Shown piece after piece: positions 15,511-23,010 of a stretch of DNA of 64,000 bases (positions within the stretch are counted from its first letter, which is position 1; every line of letters begins with the position of its first letter). Source of the stretch: Planctomycetota bacterium. GTDB lineage: Bacteria; Planctomycetota; GCA-002687715. The DNA lies in the NCBI GenBank assembly GCA_009691765.1, contig SIAO01000003.1, positions 124,001 through 188,000 of the forward strand. Reading direction: 5' to 3'. A program made the translations under genes and the position numbers. The notes below the pieces were generated by a model. That model did not search any database. It was not told where the DNA came from and saw only the letters and a program-made list of their open reading frames with translations.

Positions 15511-16551
15511 ATGCTCGTGCTTGGCGTCGAAACATCTTGCGACGAAACCGCCGTGGCGCTGGTGCGCGACGGAAAGGAAATCCTGAGCTCGCGTGTGCTT
15601 TCGCAAGTGGAGGCGCACGCACGTTTTGGAGGTGTCGTGCCTAATTTGGCGGCGCGCGAGCATGTGCGCACTTTGGCCAGCGTTTTGTCGAGCGCACTCG
15701 AAGCCGCTGGTGGCGTCGTCCCAGATGCGGTGGCAGTGACGGACAGCCCTGGCTTGCAAGCCGCCCTACTCTCAGGAATCGCAGGGGCTGAAGGCATCGC
15801 GCTGGCCTACGGCATTCCTCTCGTGGGTGTCAATCACGTGGAAGCACACCTTGGTGCGCCCTTCCTCGCGCTCGGCGAACTGCCTAGCTATCCCTTTCTG
15901 GCCTTTGTGGTGAGTGGTGGGCATACGCATCTCTTTCATGCTCGCGGGCCTGCAGACCTGAAGCTTCTCGGCGCCACCATCGACGATGCAGCCGGTGAGG
16001 CCTTCGACAAAGTGGCGAAGATGCTTGGGCTCGGGTTTCCGGGCGGGCCAGCATTGCAGCGTGCGGCTGCTTCCGGGAATCCGGCGGCGTTTCGCTTCAA
16101 GCGGCCGCTTTTAGGGTCCACATCCCTCGATTTTTCATTCTCGGGGCTGAAGACCGCTGTGCTCTACTCCTGCTTCGGCCAAGAGCAGGACGGGCGTCCT
16201 CGCCGCGTGCTCCCAAGCAACGTGCTGCCTCAAGATGTGGCAGCCTCTTTCCAAGCGGCGGTGGTGGATGTGCTGGTGGAGAAAGTGCGTCGAGCGGTCG
16301 CACAGACCGGAGTGCGGCGTGTGGCCGTCGGGGGAGGCGTGGCCTGCAACGGGCCATTGCGGACAGCTTTGGCCGCTTCAGCCGCAGCATTGGGGCACGA
16401 ATTGCTGATTGCACCACCCGCTTTGTGTGCCGACAACGCAGCCATGGTGGCGGCCCGCGGTTGCGAACACCTGCTGGCAGGCATCAGCCGTCCGCCTCGG
16501 GTGGCACCGCGGACTACTTGGCCTCGCGAAGAAGTATCGCTTACCCCCTGA
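15511..16551 (+). CDS. tsaD: tRNA N6-adenosine threonylcarbamoyltransferase TsaD
   Basis: A 346-residue ASKHA-fold enzyme that transfers threonylcarbamoyl to A37 of ANN-decoding tRNAs, working with TsaB, TsaC and TsaE. Motifs: GVETSCDETAVALV, RFGGVVPNLAAREHVR, metal-binding VNHVEAHLGA, FVVSGGHTHLFHA, DDAAGEAFDKVAKMLGLGFP-GGP, and RRVAVGGGVACNGPLR. Length is normal. TsaB, C and E are not in the window. A 75-base gap separates it from larB, the largest gap in this gene run. Confidence 0.97.
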   Translation: MLVLGVETSCDETAVALVRDGKEILSSRVLSQVEAHARFGGVVPNLAAREHVRTLASVLSSALEAAGGVVPDAVAVTDSPGLQAALLSGIAGAEGIALAYGIPLVGVNHVEAHLGAPFLALGELPSYPFLAFVVSGGHTHLFHARGPADLKLLGATIDDAAGEAFDKVAKMLGLGFPGGPALQRAAASGNPAAFRFKRPLLGSTSLDFSFSGLKTAVLYSCFGQEQDGRPRRVLPSNVLPQDVAASFQAAVVDVLVEKVRRAVAQTGVRRVAVGGGVACNGPLRTALAASAAALGHELLIAPPALCADNAAMVAARGCEHLLAGISRPPRVAPRTTWPREEVSLTP

Positions 16552-16626
16552 GCTTCGTTGCCGAGACCAGCCACCACGGCTAAAACGGCCCCCGGCCCGG
16601 AGAGTGCCGCGGCCAGCATCGACATT

Positions 16627-17388
16627 ATGGATCAGTCCCAACTATCTGCGCTGCTGGACGGCGTGGCGCGCGGGTCTGTGCCAGCAGCCACTGCTGCGAA
16701 GCACATCGGCGCTGCCACCGCAGATCTCAGTTTTGCTCGTATCGACCTGCATCGCGATTTGCGCTGTGGCTTTCCCGAAGTGGTGCTCTGCGAAGGCAAG
16801 ACAACCTTGGAATGTGTCGCCATTGCTGAAGCGTTGCGTGCGGCAAGCCCTCGGGCGTTGTTCACGCGTGTGAATCTCGAGCAAGCGGCGGCCTTGCTCC
16901 AAGTGCTTGTGGGCGCCGAGCACCACGAGCGAGCGAGGCTGGTGCGTTGGGACAAAGATCCGCGCCCAAAACTTGGATTGGTGAGTGTGTGCGCCGCTGG
17001 AACCAGTGATTTGCCGGTCGCGGAGGAAGCCGCGTTGACTGCGGAGGCTATGGGAGCCCGCGTTGAGCGCTGGTTCGATGTGGGCGTCGCAGGTTTGCAT
17101 CGGCTCGAGCCTTGTTTGCCCGGATTGCGCGTGAGTAGCGCGATTGTCGTGGTGGCGGGGATGGAAGGTGCGCTCCCGAGTGTGGTGGGCGGCCTTGTGG
17201 ATCGGCCTGTGATTGCCGTCCCCACGAGCACCGGCTATGGCACTGCGTTTGGCGGCGTCACGGCGTTGTTGGCCATGCTCAATTCCTGCGCTGCGGGAGT
17301 GACGGTGACCAACATCGACAACGGATTTGGTGGCGGTTGTGCGGCGGCAAAGATCAACCGGCTGGTGGTGGAGGGAGTGCGTCCATGA
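16627..17388 (+). CDS. larB: Nickel-pincer cofactor biosynthesis protein LarB
   Basis: A 253-residue protein. LarB carboxylates and hydrolyses nicotinic acid adenine dinucleotide in the first step of nickel-pincer nucleotide synthesis, the cofactor of lactate racemase-type enzymes. The N-terminal half carries GFPEVVLCEGKTTLECVAIA. The C-terminal half is PurE-like (VCAAGTSDLPVAEEAALTAE; GVAGLHRLEPCLPGL; VVVAGMEGALPSVVGGLVDR; VIAVPTSTGYGTAFGG). The ATG at 16627 is chosen to match the family N-terminus; no strong ribosome-binding site is seen and a longer frame from 16558 is possible. It overlaps carA by four bases. LarC and LarE are not in the window. Confidence 0.9.
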   Translation: MDQSQLSALLDGVARGSVPAATAAKHIGAATADLSFARIDLHRDLRCGFPEVVLCEGKTTLECVAIAEALRAASPRALFTRVNLEQAAALLQVLVGAEHHERARLVRWDKDPRPKLGLVSVCAAGTSDLPVAEEAALTAEAMGARVERWFDVGVAGLHRLEPCLPGLRVSSAIVVVAGMEGALPSVVGGLVDRPVIAVPTSTGYGTAFGGVTALLAMLNSCAAGVTVTNIDNGFGGGCAAAKINRLVVEGVRP

Positions 17389-18530
17389 ACGAAGAACGCG
17401 AAGCGCGGTTGGTGCTGGAAGATGGTTCCGTCTGGAACGGACGAGCCGTCGGTGCCGAGGGTGAAGCGGGCGGTGAAGTGGTGTTCAACACCAGCCTCAC
17501 GGGCTATCAAGAGATCATCACGGATCCCTCGTACCGCGGGCAAATCGTCACCATGACCAATCCGCTCATCGGAAACTACGGCACCAACGCTACAGACGAG
17601 GAGTGCGAGGTCCCACAGCTCAGCGGACTCATCGTGCGTGAACTCACGAGCATCACCAGCAACTTCCGCTCTACGGAATCGTTGTACGACTATCTTGTGC
17701 GTCACAAGATTGTGGCCATCGACGGTCTCGACACGCGCGCTCTGACACGGCGGTTGCGTCGCGACGGCGCCATGAAAGGGTTGCTCACAACTTCGACGGA
17801 CTCGGACGACGCTGTGCGCAGCCGTTTGAAACTGGTGCCAGCACTGGAAGGTCGCGACCTCGTGCTGGAGGTGACGCGTGGGCGGCGCATCGCTTGGACC
17901 GAGGGTTTTGCCGCCGAGTTCATGCCCGATCTGGGTGTGAATGCTGCCGGGAAGCCGCGTGTCGTCGCGTTGGATTATGGAGCGAAGGCCAACATCTTTC
18001 GTTCGCTGGTGCAGGTGGGATTTGAAGTGATCGTGTTGCCGGCGCAGGCGACTGCCGCAGATATTCTTGCGGAGAGTCCGGATGCGGTGTTCCTATCGAA
18101 TGGGCCAGGCGATCCACGTGTGTTGCGCTACGCGGTTGATGCAGCGCGTGGCGTGCTAGGCAAGAAACCCATCTTTGGGATTTGTCTGGGCCACCAGATT
18201 TTGGGTGAGGCCTTGGGTGCGAGTGTGTTCAAGCTGAAGTTCGGTCATCACGGCGGCAATCAGCCGGTAAAAGACAATCTCACTGGTCGTGTGGAGATCA
18301 CGGCGCAGAATCACGGATTTGCCGTGGAGCCAGAATCAGCAGTTCGCGCCGGTGCGCGCATTACGCATGTGAACTTGAACGACGGCACTGTCGAAGGCAT
18401 GGATCATGCCGAACTCCGCATGATGGCAGTGCAATATCACCCGGAAGCCGCGCCAGGGCCGCATGATTCTATGCACTTGTTTCGCCGCTTTCGCGAGCTG
18501 GTCGATGCGACAACGGAGCCCGTGCGATGA
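17385..18530 (+). CDS. carA: Carbamoyl-phosphate synthase small subunit CarA
   Basis: A 381-residue glutamine amidotransferase subunit that supplies ammonia to CarB for pyrimidine and arginine synthesis. The N-terminal domain has EVVFNTSLTGYQEIITDPSY and QIVTMTNPLIGNYG. The class I amidotransferase domain has the nucleophile Cys in FGICLGHQILGEALGA, plus AQNHGFAVE and the catalytic His/Glu in VQYHPEAAPGPHDS. The ATG overlaps the larB stop, with a GGAGGG stretch just upstream. The large subunit carB is not in the window. The next gene, purA, overlaps by four bases. Confidence 0.97.
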   Translation: MNEEREARLVLEDGSVWNGRAVGAEGEAGGEVVFNTSLTGYQEIITDPSYRGQIVTMTNPLIGNYGTNATDEECEVPQLSGLIVRELTSITSNFRSTESLYDYLVRHKIVAIDGLDTRALTRRLRRDGAMKGLLTTSTDSDDAVRSRLKLVPALEGRDLVLEVTRGRRIAWTEGFAAEFMPDLGVNAAGKPRVVALDYGAKANIFRSLVQVGFEVIVLPAQATAADILAESPDAVFLSNGPGDPRVLRYAVDAARGVLGKKPIFGICLGHQILGEALGASVFKLKFGHHGGNQPVKDNLTGRVEITAQNHGFAVEPESAVRAGARITHVNLNDGTVEGMDHAELRMMAVQYHPEAAPGPHDSMHLFRRFRELVDATTEPVR

Positions 18531-19804
18531 GCGTCACAGCATTGTTGGGTTTGCAGTGGGGTGACGAAGGCAAGGGCAAGATCGTCGATGCTCTCGGCGA
18601 AGACATCGACATTGTGGTGCGCGCTCAAGGCGGAGCTAATGCGGGACACACCGTACGCGTCGGAGACAAGACGCGCGTCTTGCATTTGATCCCGAGTGCG
18701 ATGCTGAACGGGCATGTGCGCGGCGTTATTGGCAATGGCGTCGTAGTGGATCCGGTCACCTTGGTGCGCGAGCTCGACACGCTGGCCCAAAGCGGCATCC
18801 TGATCGAAGACAGACTTGTGCTGAGTGATCGCGCGCACCTCGTGCTGCCTTGGCATCAGGCTCTCGACGAAGCCATGGAAACAGCACGTGGAGCGAGTGC
18901 TATCGGCACAACGAAACGTGGCATTGGGCCTGCATACATGGACAAGGTCGCGCGTAACGGCATCCCCGCCGCATGGTTGACACGGCCCACGGATCTCACA
19001 GAACGCGTGCGTGCCGACCTCGAGCAGAAGAACTTGCTGTTGCGGGCCTACAACGCTCCGTCGCTCAAGACCGAGGATTTTCTTCCGCGTTTGTTGGAAG
19101 TGGCGCAACGCCTCGCACCCTTGGTGCGTGACAGTGTTGGCCTCCTGTTGGACGCGGAACAACGAGGTGAACGCATCTTGATCGAGGGCGCGCAAGGCGC
19201 GTTGCTCGACGTGGATTTGGGCAGCTATCCCTTCGTCACCAGCAGCAATTGCCATATTGGCGGATTGCTTGCAGGTTCGGGCATGCCGCCGCGCTCAGTG
19301 GGCCGCGTGATCGCAGTGGCTAAAGCCTATTGCACGCGCGTCGGTTCGGGGCCGTTCCCCACGGAAGACCTCGGCAGTGTGGGCGACGGGTTGCGCAAGC
19401 GTGGGCACGAGTTCGGATCCACCACGGGGCGCCCGCGGCGCTGCGGTTGGTTCGATCTCGTAGCGGCGCGATTTGCCGCGCGCACGAATGGCGTGACGGA
19501 GATTGCGCTCACGAAAGCGGATGTGCTTTCGGGCGAACCTATTGTGAAGGTCTGCACGGCGTACGAAATCGATGGTGTGCGCACCATGGATTTCCCTGGC
19601 GCTGCTCTCGACAGAGCCAAGCCGGTGTTTGAGGAGCTGGAAGGTTGGAGCGAGGATCTCACGCAGCGGCGGGACGACGCAGAATTGCCGCAAGCCCTCC
19701 AGGCGCTGATCGCGCGCTTAGAAACGGGCATCGGCGTGCCGGTGACGTTGGTGTCCACGGGGCCGGAACGCAGCCAAACCGTCATGCGTTCAAGGTCTGC
19801 CTGA
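18527..19804 (+). CDS. purA: Adenylosuccinate synthetase PurA
   Basis: A 425-residue GTP-dependent enzyme converting IMP and aspartate to adenylosuccinate in AMP synthesis. Motifs: ALLGLQWGDEGKGKIVDALG (phosphate loop with the catalytic Asp), GGANAGHTVRV with the catalytic His, GTTKRGIGPAYMDKVAR, EGAQGALLDVDLGSYPFVTS, and the C-terminal GTP-binding TKADVLSG. Full length for the family. It overlaps carA by four bases, and uppS begins one base after its stop. Together with purH in this window it covers the late steps of purine synthesis. Confidence 0.97.
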   Translation: MSVTALLGLQWGDEGKGKIVDALGEDIDIVVRAQGGANAGHTVRVGDKTRVLHLIPSAMLNGHVRGVIGNGVVVDPVTLVRELDTLAQSGILIEDRLVLSDRAHLVLPWHQALDEAMETARGASAIGTTKRGIGPAYMDKVARNGIPAAWLTRPTDLTERVRADLEQKNLLLRAYNAPSLKTEDFLPRLLEVAQRLAPLVRDSVGLLLDAEQRGERILIEGAQGALLDVDLGSYPFVTSSNCHIGGLLAGSGMPPRSVGRVIAVAKAYCTRVGSGPFPTEDLGSVGDGLRKRGHEFGSTTGRPRRCGWFDLVAARFAARTNGVTEIALTKADVLSGEPIVKVCTAYEIDGVRTMDFPGAALDRAKPVFEELEGWSEDLTQRRDDAELPQALQALIARLETGIGVPVTLVSTGPERSQTVMRSRSA

Positions 19805-19805
19805 A

Positions 19806-20534
19806 ATGGACCTGCAAGGTGTGCGTCACATCGCCATCATCATGGATGGCAACGGCCGTTGGGCGGAAGCGCGCGGCATGGTGCGCGCACGCGGGCACCG
19901 TGCCGGAGTGGATTCCGTTCGCGAAGTGGTGACGGATTGCGCTCGGGCGCATCTGCCGTGGCTGACGCTTTATGCGCTGAGCACCGAGAACTTCAAAATG
20001 CGCCCGGCGCTCGAAGTGCGTTTGCTTATGGTGCTGCTCAAGCGCTTCATGATCAACGAACGGGCCACGTTGATGGAGAACGGCGTGCGCCTGATCACGG
20101 CGGGCCGTATTCAAGAGTTTCCTGCGCGGGTGGTTGCAGAAATCCGCCGCACGGAAGCGCTGACGGCGGGCAACCGAGGTATGACGCTCTGCCTTGCTCT
20201 CAATTATGGCGGTCGCGGAGAAATCGTGGACGCGGCTCGAGAACTCGCGCGCGAAGTGCGCGCTGGAAACCTCGATCCTGAGAGCATCGATGAAGCAGCA
20301 TTTGCGCAGCGTCTTTATTGCCCCTCGATGCCTGACGTGGATTTGCTTGTCCGCACCGCCGGCGATTTACGAGTGAGCAATTTCTTACTTTGGCAGATCT
20401 CCTATGCTGAGATCTTCGTCACTCCGATGTGCTGGCCGGATGTGCGGCGGCCGCTCATCGAGTCAGCGTTGGCTGAATACGCACGCCGTGATCGGCGTTT
20501 TGGTGGCGTGCAAGGCGGGGGAGCAGCGTCGTGA
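19806..20534 (+). CDS. uppS: Isoprenyl transferase (undecaprenyl diphosphate synthase)
   Basis: A 242-residue cis-prenyltransferase that builds the C55 lipid carrier for peptidoglycan and O-antigen. Motifs: HIAIIMDGNGRWAEARGMVR with the catalytic Asp, GHRAGVDSVREVV, LYALSTENFKM, LNYGGRGEIVDAAR, and the C-terminal DLLVRTAGDLRVSNFLLWQI (usually RTGGExRxSNFLLWQ) with YAEIFVTPMCWPD. In the latter motif GGE is replaced by AGD, a mild deviation. It is directly followed by cdsA with a four-base overlap, the common uppS-cdsA pairing. Confidence 0.95.
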   Translation: MDLQGVRHIAIIMDGNGRWAEARGMVRARGHRAGVDSVREVVTDCARAHLPWLTLYALSTENFKMRPALEVRLLMVLLKRFMINERATLMENGVRLITAGRIQEFPARVVAEIRRTEALTAGNRGMTLCLALNYGGRGEIVDAARELAREVRAGNLDPESIDEAAFAQRLYCPSMPDVDLLVRTAGDLRVSNFLLWQISYAEIFVTPMCWPDVRRPLIESALAEYARRDRRFGGVQGGGAAS

Positions 20535-21388
20535 GAACACCGGTAGCCCGCTACGGCATTGGTTCGCTGCTGTTGCTTGTCCTCTATGCGATTTTTGTAT
20601 TGGACCGCAACGGTGCAGTCATCACACCGGCTCTCGCACTGTTGCTCGGCCTCGGCGCTGGGCTCGAATACTGGAAAGTGGCTGGCGGCGGAATGCCGAG
20701 CAGCGTGCGCGCCGCTGGCATCCCATTGATGACCCTTTTCGTTGCCGGAGCTGCCGTGCTCGCCTACAGCGGGAACCGCGCTGGTCTCGACCTTCATTTG
20801 GGATTGATGCTGCCGCTCGCTCTGTTCATTGCTGCGCTGGCCCTGCTTGCGTCGCGGCGCGTGAGTCCGGTGGAAGTCGATGACTTCGCCACCACGCTGC
20901 ATTTGCCGGCTTGCGTCGCCATGACGATCTTGCCAAGCGCAGCTCTGGCCGCACTCGCTCTGGTTCCAGGCTGCGGTATGGCTTTTGTATTTACGGTCAT
21001 CATTGGATCAAAATTGAATGACATCGGTGGCTACATCGGAGGCACGCTGCTCGGTCGCAGCAAACTGTGCCCAGGTATTAGCCCCAACAAGACCATCGAA
21101 GGTGCCGTTGTGGGTGTGCTGTTCGGAGTCGGTGGTACATGGATTCTGGCGAGTGCGCTGCCGGAACTTGCGGTGCCGTTGAGTTCATGGCGCGCTCCGG
21201 TGTTGGGCCTCGCGCTTGCGCTGGCAACGCAGGTGGGCGACCTCTTCGAATCCGCTTTCAAACGCAGCCTTAAGGTGAAGGACTCCGCAGCCTTGTTGCC
21301 GGCCTTCGGTGGGCTGCTGGATCTTCTAGATAGCTTCATTTTCGCAGCGCCGCTCGGATACACTTTGGCACGAGCATGGACGCTGTGA
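20531..21388 (+). CDS. cdsA: Phosphatidate cytidylyltransferase CdsA (atypical signature)
   Basis: A 285-residue integral membrane enzyme making CDP-diacylglycerol. About seven to eight hydrophobic segments. The central SKLNDIGGYIGGTLLGRSKL and ISPNKTIEGAVVG segments match the family. The C-terminal signature is recognisable (ALATQVGDLFESAFKRSLKV, then KDSAALLPAFGGLLDLLDS), but the normally invariant H-G-G and D-R-x-D read F-G-G and D-L-L-D. The GTG start sits in the uppS stop (GTGA). Activity is likely but the two substitutions deserve note. It is followed by phoH after 34 bases. Confidence 0.9.
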   Translation: MRTPVARYGIGSLLLLVLYAIFVLDRNGAVITPALALLLGLGAGLEYWKVAGGGMPSSVRAAGIPLMTLFVAGAAVLAYSGNRAGLDLHLGLMLPLALFIAALALLASRRVSPVEVDDFATTLHLPACVAMTILPSAALAALALVPGCGMAFVFTVIIGSKLNDIGGYIGGTLLGRSKLCPGISPNKTIEGAVVGVLFGVGGTWILASALPELAVPLSSWRAPVLGLALALATQVGDLFESAFKRSLKVKDSAALLPAFGGLLDLLDSFIFAAPLGYTLARAWTL

Positions 21389-21422
21389 GCTGCTTTATCG
21401 TGCGGACAGTCGCACTCGCACA

Positions 21423-22589
21423 ATGAATCAACGCGTCATTCCACTGCGCGACCTCGACGAAGAGCGTGCGCTGTTCGGCGCGCTCGATCGCAACCTCCAC
21501 TTGCTGCGGCGCACCTACAAGGTGGAAGCCATGTCGCGTGGTGGGGCAGTCCGTATTTCTGGCGCGCCAGATGCCGTGGCTGAAGCTGCCCGTGCGTTGG
21601 ACCGCGCTCTAGAACGCATCCGCAGTGGCCGCGCGCCGCATGAAGCGGATGTCGAGGCCCTATTCAGGCGCGCTTCGGAACCTGAAGCAGCACACGGCAA
21701 TGTTGCGCATCAGCCTGCAGATGGCCCCGGGCCCAAGGGCATGGTGGAACCGCGTTCTGAAAACCAGGCGCGGTACATGGAGTGCATCCGCAACAGCACG
21801 GTCACTTTCGGAATAGGGCCGGCGGGAACAGGTAAGTCCTATTTGGCCGTAGCCTGCGCCGTGGAGTTCCTGCGAGCTGGCCACTTCCGACGCATCGTAT
21901 TGTGTCGCCCAGCGGTGGAAGCGGGCGAGAGTCTGGGTTTCTTGCCAGGCGATCTCGCAGCCAAGATCAATCCTTATCTGCGCCCACTGTACGACGCGTT
22001 GAATGACGTGTTGCCGCGCGGCCAACTGAAGCGTTACATGGAGGAGGAGATCGTGGAGATCCTTCCGTTGGCGTATATGCGCGGTCGTACTCTCGAAAGC
22101 AGCATTATCATTCTCGACGAAGCGCAGAATTGCACCAACACGCAAATGAAGATGGCGCTCACGCGTCTCGGCGCGCGCTCGCGGATGATTGTTACTGGCG
22201 ATGTGACGCAGGTCGATCTTCCATTCAACAAGGCTTCCGGCTTGATCACAGCGCGGCGTATTCTTGAAGGCATCGCAGGGATTGAGTTCGTGCACCTCAC
22301 CCGTGCTGACATCGTGCGACATCCAGTGGTTGCGCAAATTGTTCACGCCTACGCACGCGAAGATGAGATTCGTGCCCAAGAGGCGGCTGGTCATGCGCTC
22401 AATTCAGAGCATGGGCCTGAGGGGCATGCGCGCCCGCACGAAGCTCACGGCCCACGTACTGGGCATGGCCCGCAACATGGAGGCGATCGGCGACATGATG
22501 GTGCTGGACACGGTCACGACGATCGCCAACGCCGCGATGGCGGACAGCGGGATGAGGGCGATATTCGGCCGCGCGGCCGTTCGCACTGA
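21423..22589 (+). CDS. PhoH family ATPase with His-rich C-terminal tail
   Basis: A 388-residue protein. After an N-terminal KH-like region (about 1-80) comes the PhoH ATPase domain: GIGPAGTGKSYLAVACAVEF (Walker A), VLCRPAVEAGESLGFLPGDL, PLAYMRGRTLESSIIILDEA (Walker B), and MIVTGDVTQVDLP. Residues about 330-388 form an unusual His/Gly/Arg/Asp-rich tail not expected in the family. PhoH next to ybeY is a widely conserved pair (RNA-related, ribosome quality or maturation). The stop is three bases before ybeY. No good ribosome-binding site is seen before the ATG. Confidence 0.92.
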   Translation: MNQRVIPLRDLDEERALFGALDRNLHLLRRTYKVEAMSRGGAVRISGAPDAVAEAARALDRALERIRSGRAPHEADVEALFRRASEPEAAHGNVAHQPADGPGPKGMVEPRSENQARYMECIRNSTVTFGIGPAGTGKSYLAVACAVEFLRAGHFRRIVLCRPAVEAGESLGFLPGDLAAKINPYLRPLYDALNDVLPRGQLKRYMEEEIVEILPLAYMRGRTLESSIIILDEAQNCTNTQMKMALTRLGARSRMIVTGDVTQVDLPFNKASGLITARRILEGIAGIEFVHLTRADIVRHPVVAQIVHAYAREDEIRAQEAAGHALNSEHGPEGHARPHEAHGPRTGHGPQHGGDRRHDGAGHGHDDRQRRDGGQRDEGDIRPRGRSH

Positions 22590-22592
22590 TCC

Positions 22593-23003
22593 ATGCTGGA
22601 GCTCGTGGTGCACGACCGCAGCGTCCCTGTGCACAAAGCCGAAGTGCTTGGCTTGGTGCAAGCAATCCTGCGCGGTGAGAAGCGCCGCATGAATCTGACC
22701 GTGGCCATCGTCGGCGATTTGGAAGCGCGGCGCTGGAATCGGCGCTGTCTGCAGCACGATTGGTCTACAGATGCGATTGCGCAAGCCTACAGCGAGGATG
22801 AAGGCGACGTGGTGGTGAATGCCGCGCGCGCCCTTCGTGAAGCACGCAAGCGCGGTCATGCTGCGAGTGCGGAACTTCTCTTTTATGTCGCCCACGGCCT
22901 GCTCCATCTGTTGGGCTACGATGACGGCACGCCGATGGAGCGCGTGCAAATGCTGCAACTGCAAAGTCGCTATCTCGCTCGGCTGGGATACAGCGTGCGC
23001 TGA
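22593..23003 (+). CDS. ybeY: Endoribonuclease YbeY (rRNA maturation factor), variant metal site
   Basis: A 136-residue protein of the UPF0054 family acting in 16S rRNA 3'-end maturation and ribosome quality control. The metal-binding core reads VAHGLLHLLGYDDGTPMERV at residues 99-118. Canonical proteins have H-x3-H-x5-H; here His101 and His105 are present but the third ligand position (111) is Asp. Upstream, the conserved T-D-V-L-S-F-P is replaced by STDAIAQAYSE, while GDVVVNAARALREARKRG aligns with the GDI helix. Position directly after phoH supports the call. Activity may be altered. Confidence 0.85.
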   Translation: MLELVVHDRSVPVHKAEVLGLVQAILRGEKRRMNLTVAIVGDLEARRWNRRCLQHDWSTDAIAQAYSEDEGDVVVNAARALREARKRGHAASAELLFYVAHGLLHLLGYDDGTPMERVQMLQLQSRYLARLGYSVR

Positions 23004-23010
23004 CACTGCT

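Noticed and set aside
22264-22692. Alternative plus frame across the PhoH tail and ybeY start
   Set aside because: Considered as a frameshifted PhoH end because of its high G/C third positions, but it runs about 100 bases into ybeY and matches nothing known. Kept only as a note in the PhoH finding.
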